64,000 nt of DNA from Helianthus annuus (taxonomy: Eukaryota > Streptophyta > Magnoliopsida > Asterales > Asteraceae), in NCBI RefSeq assembly GCF_002127325.2, contig NC_035440.2:71299819-71363818 (forward strand), written 5' to 3'. Made by a program: the position numbers and the translations under genes. The notes beneath the pieces were generated by a model that was not told the origin of the DNA, searched no databases, and saw only the letters and a program-made list of their open reading frames with translations. Below are positions 1 through 10,918 of the stretch, piece by piece. The first letter of the stretch is position 1. Each line of letters opens with the position of its first letter.

Positions 1-540
1 TTCTCTTGTTCGGATCACTCTCATCACCTCCTTCTACTCGTAACCGGTTAGTGTTTCACTATCATTGTTTTGTTAGGTGATTTTGGGTGTCATGAGTTGT
101 GTGGTAATTAGAATTGGTTGTGTGAATGATGATATTCTCATGATTTGGATTGTATGATAATAACCTAAAAACCGATTAGATAGGTTAGACTATCATGACT
201 AGTTGTTGCTATGATGATTTCGTAATGATGCGCTTGAACCGAATCAATGTAATCGGCTGTTATGGTTTGATAATCAACATGTCTTGTGTGATTGGTTAGG
301 ATTTCATGTTGATATAAAAGTTCATTATTTCGACTCAATTGAGGGTTTGATTAACTGTTCGTGATTATGTTTAATGTACATGTTCGATTTCACCTAGGGT
401 TCATATACATTAGATGCTAGATTTGCTTGGTGTGATCGATTTTAGGATGGTTGAATTGTAAGAAACTGTTAACTGATTGATTGATGTAAACTTGGAAACC
501 TGAATAAGTGTAACCGATCTACATGAAATCAGGAAAGCTG

Positions 541-793
541 TTACATATGCTTAGTCTCGACACGGGTTGCGAGTCGAGAACTCACCGTCTCGACTCGAGA
601 CCAACACACCGACACCAAACAGCACAAACCGAGACCACGGTTGCGGGTCCGGTTGCAACTCGAGACCGTGTAGTCTCGACTAGACATAACAACTCGAGAC
701 CATCTCTGTTGCGACTCGAGACTTCAAAACCAGCACAACTAGAGACCACCTAGTCTCGACTCGAGATCACTTAGTCTCGACTCGAGACCGTGA
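541..793. repeat. Cluster of GTCTCGACTCGAGAC words in Tekay-1 LTR
   Basis: About a dozen half-sites of GTCTCGA or TCGAGAC occur at irregular spacing. Several are joined as the near-palindrome GTCTCGACTCGAGAC, symmetric except at its centre base. The same cluster is at about 7880-8132 in the right LTR. Tekay-2 and Tekay-3 have different words at the equivalent place. Confidence 0.8.
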
Positions 794-1068
794 ACACTTG
801 CACATCTTATTGGACTTTCACTGTTACAAGCCCAACTGATTTGGGCCGGACACATGGATTCATTTACGTGACTTTGCTATTGATGGACTGCCATGATTTT
901 TCGTGTATGCCATGATCAATACTTGTATGCAACTAGATGGAATATGTGTAGAAAACGTACGTGCACTACTTGAATACGAACCTAACTTATATGGTAACCA
1001 TGGTAGGACGTGGTTGACCACCAAATAGCTTGATTTAACTTGTCTGTGTATCTGCCGAGCAACCCAAG

Positions 1069-1592
1069 GTGAGTTCACACTCTTACCAAGGCATGGGATT
1101 CCCGGGGTGTTGGGAATGGGATTGAAAGGATAAGGTTGAATAGATTTATACGGATACCATGACTAGACTACCATAGCATCGTCCTCGGTTGTGCAGGATA
1201 CATACGTAAAACCTACGTATACCTAAGTTACTCACTGTCCTCAGGTTGCGAAGGACACTCACGTAAAACCTACGTGAACGGATACTCACTACTGCCTCGG
1301 TTGTGTCAGGCACTTACGTAAAACCTACGTAAACCCCCACGTACCCCTATCCTCGGTTGTGAAGGATACTTACGTAAATCCTACGTAAATTGTACGTATT
1401 ACTGTTCTCGGGATATGTAGAACACTTATGGTAACGCATAGTCTAGTGGATAAATAACATGGGAAGCCCCCACCAATAGAAACCTATATCGGCCCAGTAG
1501 AGCCACCTGATACTCATGAACTTACCTTTTACGCATTTACTTTCTATGAACTCACTCAACTAGTTGTTGACTCTCTGCTGCATGCCTTGCAG
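1069..1592 (+). other. Predicted LTR intron, Tekay-1 left LTR
   Basis: The donor reads CAAG/GTGAGTTCACAC and the acceptor reads CTGCATGCCTTGCAG/G. A branch-like CTCAAC lies about 35 bases before the acceptor. The 524-bp segment holds the hairpin array. The donor and acceptor islands are kept in the LTRs of all three Tekay copies although much of the sequence between differs, and the same donor occurs at 40941. Splicing is inferred from signals only. The right-LTR copy is 8408-8931. Confidence 0.5.
1181..1423. repeat. Array of covarying hairpins, Tekay-1 left LTR
   Basis: Five units alternate two hairpins. Type A: GTCCT/AGGAT (first unit, one G-U pair), GTCCT/AGGAC (1237-1241, 1252-1256), TGCCT/AGGCA (1293-1297, 1308-1312), ATCCT/AGGAT (1349-1353, 1363-1367), GTTCT/AGAAC (1404-1408, 1419-1423). 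Type B: ATACGTA/TACGTAT (1202-1208, 1214-1220), TCACGTA/TACGTGA (1259-1265, 1271-1277), TTACGTA/TACGTAA (1314-1320, 1326-1332), TTACGTA/TACGTAA (1370-1376, 1382-1388), with loops AAACC or AATCC. Arms change together between units. Confidence 0.85.
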
Positions 1593-1874
1593 GACCTTAG
1601 GTACTTATGGAGCTTGCACAAGGAGGAGCAGGTCGTTGTGGGATTTGGATCGTGAATAAACACTTATTACTTTTCATACATTAACATTATGTTTGGGTTT
1701 ATACATTATGCTTCCGCTACATTTACTTATGTGGGTGTTGACAAATACCTTTCGTATTGATGGATAACTTTTACTATTTAATTACATGTTCAATATGATT
1801 GGTGGCTTGATCCTGGTCATGTCACGCCTCCAAGCGGTGGTACTCCGCGGGTGGATTTTGGGGGTGTGAAAGAT

Positions 1875-1887
1875 TGGTATCAGAGCC
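1875..1887 (+). other. Primer binding site (initiator tRNA-Met), Tekay-1
   Basis: TGGTATCAGAGCC lies three bases after the LTR end. It is complementary to the 3' end of plant initiator tRNA-Met, the standard minus-strand primer for this group. Confidence 0.95.
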
Positions 1888-2176
1888 ATTGGTTATAGAG
1901 AACTCGGTTTTAATATGGGGAAAACGTTTTTATTAAAACCAGACTATAACCAGAACAGTGCTCTCAACAATCCATAACGATGCTTCGCTCCACGTGCAAG
2001 ACTCGACATCCTAGGTAATAAGGTTTATGTTTATTGCCTACTTGCTAGAATAACACAGAACTTTGCTCGTAGTATGCTTAGATACACATGACCCTATTAC
2101 ATGAAAATCCCTATGTGCTTACACTTTTTTGTCATCGCCGTACTCGCGAACCATTCTTACTTACGCTACCTTTACT

Positions 2177-5100
2177 ATGAAGATCATGTCCGGACGTGTG
2201 AACATGACTCAAGCCCAGTTGGCGGCTCTCATCCAAGAACAAGTTACTGCGGCACTTGCAGCTGCAAACGCAGGAGGTATACCCTGCAGTCGTAACTCAT
2301 CCTAGGATCTTTAGATCCTACGTTCCTAACTAACTCGTATGTTTAACCTCATTCTACTCTTACACATTAGGTCAACACGTTCCACAACCTGTGTGTACCT
2401 TCAAGAACTTCATGGACTGTCGTCCAAGTACCTTTGGTGGCACTGAAGGAGCGGTTGGACTCCTCCACTGGTTTGAAAAGCTCGAGTCCGTGTTCGAGAT
2501 GTGTGAATGCCCTGAGGCTCGCAGGGTGAAATACGCCACTAGGACGCTAGAAGGAATAGCACTAACTTGGTGGAACGCCCAAGTTCAAATCTTAGGGTTG
2601 GCAGCTGCTAACGCCACACCCTGGAATGATTTCAAGGAACTGATCAAGAGAGAGTACTGTACTCGGGAAGATATTCACAAGTTAGAAGATGAGTTGTACC
2701 ACTTGAAAATGATTGGGTCCGAAATTGAAGCTTACACCAAAAGATCAAACGAGCTGGCCGTGCTGTGTCCGACTATGGTGGACCCTCCAGTTAAGCGCAT
2801 TGAGTTGTATCTCAAAGGGTTGGCGCCAGAGATCCAGAGCCATGTTACTTCGGCTAATCTTGATAACATCCAGGCTATTCAACGCCTCGTTCATCGCATC
2901 ACTGATCAGGCAGTGGATCAGAACAGACTGCCTAAACGTATCAGCGCTACTGCTACCGTTACTACTTCAGCTACTCCTGCTACTCCCAGTGACAGTAAGA
3001 GAAAATGGGATGGGGATTCCGGCAGGGGATCAGCCTCAGTTCAGTCTCAGACCCAGCAGCGGAAGACTGACAATTACCAGAGTCCTGGTCAGCACTCATC
3101 GGGTAGTCACAGGCAGGGCGGATATCGCGGGAACCTCCCAAAGTGCAACAATTGCGGCAGACACCACAGTGGCCAGTGTAACAAGGGTCGCTGTCAAAGA
3201 TGCCTCAAGATGGGCCATGAGGCCAAGGATTGTAGAAGCCCTCGACCTGCGAACCAGAACCAGCAGCAGCCACAAGCACAACAGAATCAGCAACAGGGCA
3301 ACAGGGGATGTTTTCATTGTGGTGCAGAAGGTCACTTCAAAAGACACTGCCCTCAGCTAAACAGGAACCACAACAACAACAATAACAACAATCAGGGCAA
3401 TGGCAACAACAACAATGGGGGAAACAACAACGGCAACGAGGCAAGGGGTCGTGCTTTTGTGTTGGGGCAGGGTGATGCCAGGAATGATCCCAACGTCGTT
3501 ATGGGTAAGTTTCTTCTCGACAACATTCATGTTACTGCTTTGTTTGATTCGGGTGCGGATACAAGTTACATGTCTTTGAAAATGGGTAAATTGTTAAAAC
3601 GTACATCAACGCCTCTAAACACCAAACACGTTGTAGAACTAGCTAATGGTAAGAGTCTAGAAGCCACGCATATAGTCAGGGGTTGTAGTATTGTCTTAGC
3701 CAGTCAAGTTTTCTCTATCGACCTTATTCCCATAGTCTTGGGAAGTTTCGATATCATCATAGGGATGGATTGGTTATCCCAACATCAGGCAGAGATCTTA
3801 TGCAGCGAGAAGATCATTCGCATTCCCCGTACTGGTCAAGAACCTCTCAAAGTTCAAGGCGACAAGAGTGGTGCTGTGGTTGGCATCATCTCTTTCTTGA
3901 AGGCTCAGAAATGTTTGCGGAAGGGTTACACCGCAATCTTGGCACTCGTTTCAGATGCATCAGTGAAGGAAAAGAAATTGGAAGACATTCCAGTCGTACG
4001 TGACTATCCTCAGGTGTTTCCTGAAGACTTACCTGGATTACCGCCTCATTGTCAGGTCGAATTTCAAATCGAGCTCGCTCCAGGAGCAGCACCCATAGCT
4101 CGCGCACCATATCGTCTAGCTCCAACAGAATTGGAGGAACTGTCAAAGCAGCTACAAGAGCTCTTGGAAAAGGGCTTCATTCGTCCAAGCTCTTCGCCTT
4201 GGGGAGCTCCAGTATTATTCGTGAGAAAGAAGGACGGTACCTTCAGGATGTGCATAGACTACCGGGAACTGAACAAGGTAACGGTGAAGAATCGTTATCC
4301 TCTTCCACGCATAGATGACTTATTCGACCAGTTACAAGGGTCGTGTTACTACTCCAAGATAGACTTGAGGTCTGGTTATCATCAGCTGAGAGTCCGGGAT
4401 GAGGACGTCTCCAAAACCGCATTCAGAACTCGTTATGGCCACTACGAGTTTCTTGTCATGCCGTTCGGGTTAACGAACGCGCCTGCTGTATTTATGGACC
4501 TTATGAACAGGGTGTGCAAACCCTATCTTGACAAGTTCGTCATTGTCTTCATCGACGACATCCTGATCTACTCCAAGAGTCAGGAGGAACACGAACAACA
4601 TCTACGCCTTATTCTGGAACTCCTACGGAAGGAACAGCTGTACGCTAAGTTTTCGAAATATGACTTCTGGCTTCGTGAAGTCCACTTCTTAGGCCATGTA
4701 GTGAACAGAGATGGGATTCATGTCGATCCATCCAAGGTAGACTAGATCAGGAACTGGCCTGCACCACGTACACCAACGGAAATACGCCAATTTTTGGGCT
4801 TGGCGGGGTACTACAGACGGTTTATCAAGGATTTCTCAAAAATCGCTCAGCCGCTTACACTACTGACACAGAAGGGTGTCACATACCGTTGGGGCCATAG
4901 TCAGGAAACTGCTTTTCAGCACTTAAAGGATAGACTTTGCAGTGCACCTATCCTCTCATTGCCAGAGGGCACGGACGATTTCGTAGTATACTGTGATGCA
5001 TCCATCCAGGGTCTTGGATGTGTGTTGATGCAGCGTGACAAGGTTATTGCATACGCTTCGCGCCAACTTAAGATTCATGAACGGAACTACACGATGCACG

Positions 5101-6884
5101 ATTTAGAGCTGGGAGCTGTTGTTTTCGCGCTCAAGATATGGCGACACTACCTGTACGGTACCAAGTGCACAATTTACACCGATCACAGGAGTCTCGAGCA
5201 TATCTTCAAGCAGAAGGAATTGAACATGCGTCAACGTCGATGGGTTGAACTACTTAACGATTACGAATGTGCCATCAAGTACCATCCAGGCAAAGCCAAT
5301 GTTGTGGCTGACGCTCTCAGTCGGAAAGACACTTTACCTCGGCGCGTGCGAGCGCTGCAGCTTACGATTCAGTCTAGCCTTCCTGCACAGATACGAGATG
5401 CACAAGCAGAGGCATTGAAACCAGAAAACGTAAGGGCTGAAGCCCTACGCGGCTCACGACAGCGGTTAGAACAGAAGGCAGACGGCGCCTACTATGTAAC
5501 GGGGCGTATTTGGGTCCCACTTTATGGCGGCCTACGCGAGCTTGTAATGGATGAAGCTCACAAGTCTCGTTACTCGATACATCTAGGATCGGACAAAATG
5601 TACCACGACATCAGGACTACTTATTGGTGGCCTAGCATGAAGGCCCACGTCGCTACTTACGTTGGCAAGTGCTTGACCTGTGCGAGAGTCAAGGTGGAAT
5701 ACCAGAAACCAGCGGGCCTACTCCAGCAACCCACGATACCGCAATGGAAATGGGAAGAAATTTCCATGGATTTCGTTACAGGCCTACCCAGATCCCAGCG
5801 TGGGAATGATACCATATGGGTGATCGTGGATCGACTCACCAAGTCTGCACACTTCCTAGCTATAAAGGAAACGGATAAGTTCTCCACTCTCGCAGACATC
5901 TATCTTAAAGAAGTTGTTTCGAGGCACGGGGTGCCCACCTCCATCATTTCGGATCGGGATGCACGATTTACATCGGAACTATGGCAAGCAATGCACAAAT
6001 CTTTCGGCTCACGATTAGACATGAGCACAGCATATCATCCTCAGACGGATGGGCAGTCTGAGCGAACGATCCAGACTCTTGAAGACATGCTTCGGGCATG
6101 TGTTATTGATTTCGGCAACGGCTGGGAAAAGCATCTCCCTTTGGTGGAGTTTTCGTATAATAACAGTTATCACACCAGCATACAAGCCGCTCCATTCGAG
6201 GCATTGTACAGACGTAAATGCCGGTCACCTCTCTGTTGGGCAGAGGTGGGGGATAGTCAGATTACGGGTCCAGAGATTGTAGTGGACGCCACAGAAAAGA
6301 TTGCACAGATACGACAACGCATGGTGGCAGCACGCGACCGTCAGAAAGCCTACGCGGATAAGCGTAGAAAGCCATTGGAATTTCAGGTCGGGGACCGGGT
6401 TTTACTCAAAGTCTCACCCTAGAAGGGTGTGGTCCGTTTTGGCAAACGGGGCAAACTAAATCCGCGGTACGTCGGACCATTTGAAATCGCAGAAAGAATA
6501 GGCCGAGTAGCCTACAGATTGAACCTACCAGCTGAACTCGGTGCAGTTCACAATGTCTTTCACGTGTCGAATCTGAAGAAGTGCCTGTCAGATGAGACCC
6601 TTATCATTCCTTTTAAGGAACTCACTATCGACGAGCGGTTGCAGTTCGTCGAGGAACCAGTTGAGATCACGGACCGGGATGTGAAGGTCCTCAAACACAA
6701 GAGAATCCCTCTTGTTCGAGTTCGTTGGAACTCCAAACGTGGCCCAGAGTACACCTGGGAACGCGAAGACAGGATGACAGAAAAGTACCCCCAGTTATTC
6801 GGAACCAATGCAACCACTACTGAGGCTGAAGCTACTACTGCGGAATTTCGGGATGAAATTCCAGATCAACGGGGGAGGATGTGA
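2177..6884 (+). pseudogene. Tekay-1 gag-pol polyprotein, two premature stops
   Basis: The retrotransposon polyprotein makes the capsid and copies and inserts the element. The start at 2177 is shared by position with Tekay-2 and Tekay-3. Exon 1 (2177-2276) and a predicted 94-bp intron (2277-2370) precede the long frame. Visible parts: gag capsid (LTWWNAQV); CCHC knuckles ([28 protein letters not shown]); protease FDSGAD near 3547; RT with FIDD near 4550; RNase H ([10 protein letters not shown]); integrase zinc finger, then D (MDFVTGLP), D (SDRDARF) and E (GQSERT); chromodomain-like tail (about 6650-6790). TAG stops at 4743-4745, just after the RT core, and at 6420-6422, near the integrase end, break it; each replaces a sense codon kept in Tekay-3. 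It cannot make full pol. Confidence 0.92.
2277..2370 (+). other. Predicted small intron near gag start, Tekay-1
   Basis: The 94-bp segment runs from GCAGGAG/GTATACC to ACATTAG/GTCAAC and has a branch-like CTAAC in its second half. Reading through it meets a stop, while removing it joins the 100-nt first exon in frame to gag. Tekay-2 has a 96-bp counterpart at 26466-26561 and Tekay-3 has none. Splicing is inferred. Confidence 0.6.
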
Positions 6885-6980
6885 CACCCCAGGAAAACCA
6901 GTAAACGATACAACTTACCCAGCTTCCTCAGTGAGTGCGTACCAAATTTCGGGACGAAATTTCTTTCAAGTTGGGGATAA
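6842..6980 (+). other. Duplicated hairpin plus polypurine cassette, Tekay-1
   Basis: Hairpin GGAATTTC/GAAATTCC (6842-6849, 6855-6862) is followed by GGGGGAGGA and TGTGACACCCC. About 100 bases on, hairpin AAATTTC/GAAATTT (6944-6950, 6956-6962) is followed by TTGGGGATAA (6971-6980) and the true LTR start TGTGACAACT. The second is the plus-strand primer tract; the first looks like an older or spare copy. Confidence 0.8.
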
Positions 6981-9210
6981 TGTGACAACTCGTATTTCAA
7001 ACCTCTATTTGTGTGCTTCAATGTAACTTGTTTGGATTATACGTGACTAGTTGACGTAGTGGAATATTATATTTTGTTATGTTATGTGTTACGTGATTGC
7101 ATGTGAATATCATAAGTTTAGTCGCACAACACTAGTTCAACCACACGAACCTTTGGGCCGTACACATTCCTCTCGGCTCACTATGCTTGGACTCGGCCCA
7201 CCCCTCTAAACCGAGTATACATTCACGCATACACACACCTTTGGGGTCTTTTACTTCTCACAATCTTCAATCAAGAGAACACACACAAAACCCTAGCTTC
7301 TCTCTCTCAAACTCGACGGCACAAAGCAACTGTGCATCATTCTCTTGTTCGGATCACTCTCATCACCTCCTTCTACTCGTAACCGGTTAGTGTTTCACTA
7401 TCATTGTTTTGTTAGGTGATTTTGGGTGTCATGAGTTGTGTGGTAATTAGAATTGGTTGTGTGAATGATGATATTCTCATGATTTGGATTGTATGATAAT
7501 AACCTAAAAACCGATTAGATAGGTTAGACTATCATGACTAGTTGTTGCTATGATGATTTCATAATGATGCGCTTGAACCGAATCAATGTAATCGGCTGTT
7601 ATGGTTTGATAATCAACATGTCTTGTGTGATTGGTTAGGATTTCATGTTGATATAAAAGTTCATTATTTCGACTCAATTGAGGGTTTGATTAACTGTTTG
7701 TGATTATGTTTAATGTACATGTTCGATTTCACCTAGGGTTCATATACATTAGATGCTAGATTTGCTTGGTGTGATCGATTTTAGGATGGTTGAATTGTAA
7801 GAAACTGTTAACTGATTGATTGATGTAAACTTGGAAACCTGAATAAGTGTAACCGATCTACATGAAATCAGGAAAACTGTTACATATGCTTAGTCTCGAC
7901 ACGGGTTGCGAATCGAGAACTCACCGTCTCGACTCGAGACCAACACACCGACACCAAACAGCACAAACCGAGACCATGGTTGCGGGTCCGGTTGCGACTC
8001 GAGACCGTGTAGTCTCGACTAGACATAACAACTCGAGACCATCTCTGTTGCGACTCGAGACTTCAAAACCAGCACAACTAGAGACCACCTAGTCTCGACT
8101 CGAGATCGCTTAGTCTCGACTCGAGACCGTGAACACTTGCACATCTTATTGGACTTTCACTGTTACAAGCCCAACTGATTTGGGCCGGACACATGGATTC
8201 ATTTACGTGACTTTGCTATTGATGGACTGCCATGATTTTTCGTGTATGCCATGATCAATACTTGTATGCAACTAGATGGAATATGTGTAGAAAACGTACG
8301 TGCACTACTTGAATACGAACCTAACTTATATGGTAACCATGGTAGGACGTGGTTGACCACCAAATAGCTTGATTTAACTTGTCTGTGTATCTGCCGAGCA
8401 ACCCAAGGTGAGTTCACACTCTTACCAAGGCATGGGATTCCCGGGGTGTTGGGAATGGGATTGAAAGGATAAGGTTGATTAGATTTTTACGGATACCATT
8501 ACTAGACTACCATACCATCGTCCTCGGTTGTGCAGGATACATACGTAAAACCTACGTATACCTAAGTTACTCACTGTCCTCAGGTTGCGAAGGACACTCA
8601 CGTAAAACCTACGTGAACGGATACTCACTACTGAATCGGTTGTGTCAGACACTTACGTAAAACCTACGTAAACCCCCACGTACCCCTATCCTCGGTTGTG
8701 AAGGATACTTACGTAAATCCTACGTAAATTGTACGTATTACTGTTCTCAGGATATGTAGAACACTTATGGTAACGCATAGTCTAGTGGATAAATAACATG
8801 GGAAGCCCCCACCAATAGAAACCTATATCGGCCCAGTAGAGCCACCTGATACTCATGAACTTACCTTTTACGCATTTACTTTCTGTGAACTCGCTCAACT
8901 AGTTGTTGACTCTCTGCTGCATGCCTTGCAGGACCTTAGGTACTTATGGAGCTTGCACAAGGAGGAGCAGATCGTTGTGGGATTTGGATCGTGAATAAAC
9001 ACTTATTACTTTTCATACATTAACATTATGTTTGGGTTTATACATTATGCTTCCGCTACATTTACTTACGTGGGTGTTGACAAATACCTTTCGTATTGAT
9101 GGATAACTTTTACTATTTAATTACATGTTCAATATGATTGGTGGCTTGATCCTGGTCATGTCACGCCTCCAAGCGGTGGTACTCCGCGGGTGGATTTTGG
9201 GGGTGTGACA
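6981..9210 (+). repeat. Tekay-1 3' LTR
   Basis: It starts TGTGACAACTCG and ends GGGGGTGTGACA, 2,230 bp. A leader-like run near 7260-7330 (AACCCTAGC, CT-rich) suggests transcription starts just before it. The word cluster (about 7880-8132), predicted intron (8408-8931) and hairpin array (8520-8762) match the left copy. In this copy the third type-A stem is broken by changes on both sides. Confidence 0.95.
8520..8762. repeat. Hairpin array, Tekay-1 right LTR
   Basis: It is the same five-unit array as at 1181-1423. The third type-A stem here reads TGAAT against AGACA and no longer pairs. Confidence 0.8.
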
Positions 9211-10847
9211 TGCTCCCCCTCAGATTCAGAATCCCCATGATCAAAAGTTGGACCAACATTAGATGTTGTGTCATCATTTGTTGTCGTCTGATTCTCTGGA
9301 GTTTGAAAAGTATCATCTTGTTCACCAGCATTACTAGGACCAGCTTCATCATCATTTGAAGTTTTCTGAGATTGCCTAGAATACTGTGATGGAAATCTTT
9401 CTTCTGATGACTCATAGTCTCTAAGAATATCCAACTCATCAAAGAAGTCTTCTTCATCTTCAGGTTCTTCCATTACATCAAATGAATCCCACAACGTGTC
9501 GTAGTGGTAACGCCATGAATCTCCTGGGTTCTGAGGCGGCATCGTATTACCTTGACATTCAACATTTGCAGCTTCAATAATCCGCTTTTCACTTGGCACG
9601 AAAACACGACGCACAGGACTTGCATATCCAACAAATATACCCTCAATCCACTTCGGACCAAATTTTCCAAAAGGTTCTATCACCGTACAGTGTGACCCGA
9701 ACGGTTCAAGATACTTCAAGTTAGGCTTGCGGTTATTGATCAATTCAAAACATGTTTTGTTGAATTTCTTGACAGTGAGAACTCTGTTGAGAGTATAGCA
9801 TGCGGCAGAAACAGCTTCAGCCCAAAAATTTATTGGAAGTTTTGAATCTGTGAGCATAGTTCTGGCTGTCTCAATTAGTGTCCGGTTTTTGCGTTCTGCT
9901 ACTCCATTCTGCTGCGGAGTGTACGGAGCACTAAACTCATGCAGTATACCTCTTTCTTCACAAAATTCTTCCATCTTGTTGTTTTTGAATTCAGTACCAT
10001 TATCACTTCTAATTCTTCGGATACACCTCTGGTACCAATTCTCAATCTTTTTGAATAACGCCATCAGACTGTCAAACGTTTCATCCTTTGTCTTCAAGAA
10101 AGATACCCAAGAAAATCTAGAATAATCATCAGTAACGACCAAACAATAGTAATCTCCTGTAATGCTTTTGACATTCACAAGACCAAATAAATCCATGTGA
10201 AGTCTTTCCAGCGGTCGTGAAACTAAATTGACTTGCTTTTTGGGGTGCGACTTTTTCTTCTGTTTACCTTTGATGCAACTTATACACTCCCCTTCTAGAT
10301 GAAAACCTTTGATGTGAACTCCTGTAACCAGATCATTGTGGACTAAATGATTCATTTTTCGAAGATGTATATGCCCCATTTTTCGGTGCCACAATCTTGA
10401 CTCCTTCTCAGTTGCTCTTGACACAAAACAGTGAGCCTGACCCGTTGTTGTCGTTGCTATGCTCATATCCAATACATACAGATCGTTGACTCTTGGTGCC
10501 CTCATGATGACCCACTCCTCAGGGACAACAAATCCCGGTTTTAGAATCAAACATTCTTTGTCAGTGAAGTGAGTGGTATACTTTCTGTCACAGATCTGAG
10601 AAATACTTAGTAGATTATTCTCCAGCTCAATAATGTAATTGACTCTTTCAAACGTTACAATCCCATTGGATAACGTTCCTTCACCAACTATACGACCACC
10701 TTGATTGCCTGCGAATCCAACATACCCTCCATTTATATTCCTTACATCATACAATAATGTTGTCTTCCCTGTCATATGTCGGGAAGCTCCACTATCCATG
10801 ATCCATCTTGAAACAAGTTGTGGAAGATCCTGCACATAAACAACCAT
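9211..10847 (-). CDS. Copia pol, protease and integrase part (3' truncated)
   Basis: The frame is open from 10847 to the Tekay-1 border, then runs into LTR sequence and stops at 9156. Protease has the MDSGASRHMTG active-site region near residue 17. The integrase zinc region shows HRKMGHIHLRKMNHLVH with CISC after it. The catalytic core shows HMDLFG, RSDNGTEF and NGVAERKNRT, giving D, D and E. After the core the protein becomes acidic (EEPEDEEDFFDE) where the linker to RT would be. RT and RNase H are absent from the window. A GTGCAG/G acceptor-like site lies just after the first codons, so the true start may be spliced. This part looks intact. Confidence 0.88.
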
Positions 10848-10918
10848 GATTAAAACATTTCAATAAAGGATGCCGATTCATGCTTCGCGATCAAGGAAGC
10901 TCCGACAAATCAAATTGT

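Larger units (their letters stand above)
1..1871 (+). repeat. Tekay-1 5' LTR (partial)
   Basis: It is the left copy of the LTR at 6981-9210. It ends in TGTGAAA, where other copies end in TGTGACA, so the terminal CA is mutated. Parts in order: a leader-like stretch ending near 52; a cluster of GTCTCGA/TCGAGAC words at 541-793; a conserved splice-donor island near 1066; a hairpin array at 1181-1423; a conserved acceptor island near 1592; and a GC-rich 3' end. There is no clear TATA box in the visible part. Confidence 0.93.
1..9210 (+). mobile_element. Tekay-1: Ty3/gypsy chromovirus (Tekay/Del-like), 5' end outside window
   Basis: The layout is LTR, initiator-Met primer binding site, gag-pol, polypurine tract, LTR. 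The right LTR is 2,230 bp. The left LTR matches it at a constant offset of 7,339 bases, so about 359 bases of the left LTR lie before the window. The pol order is protease, RT, RNase H, integrase, with a chromodomain-like tail, which is the chromovirus order; LTRs above 2 kb fit the Tekay clade. It is inserted in a minus-strand Copia pol gene, whose reading frame ends abruptly at the right LTR edge. The target duplication cannot be checked because the left edge is missing. I counted about 20 differences in 1,871 aligned LTR bases (about 1.1%). Confidence 0.93.

Noticed and set aside
1181..1423. CRISPR-like array
   Set aside because: This is plant DNA; the repeats are unequal hairpins without unique spacers of constant length.
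1875..1887. tRNA-Met match
   Set aside because: It is a 13-base primer binding site, not a tRNA gene; I found no complete tRNA cloverleaf in the window.
2713..3360. 215-codon second-frame ORF over Tekay-1 gag
   Set aside because: It is a shadow of gag in another frame; the same shadow appears in Tekay-3.
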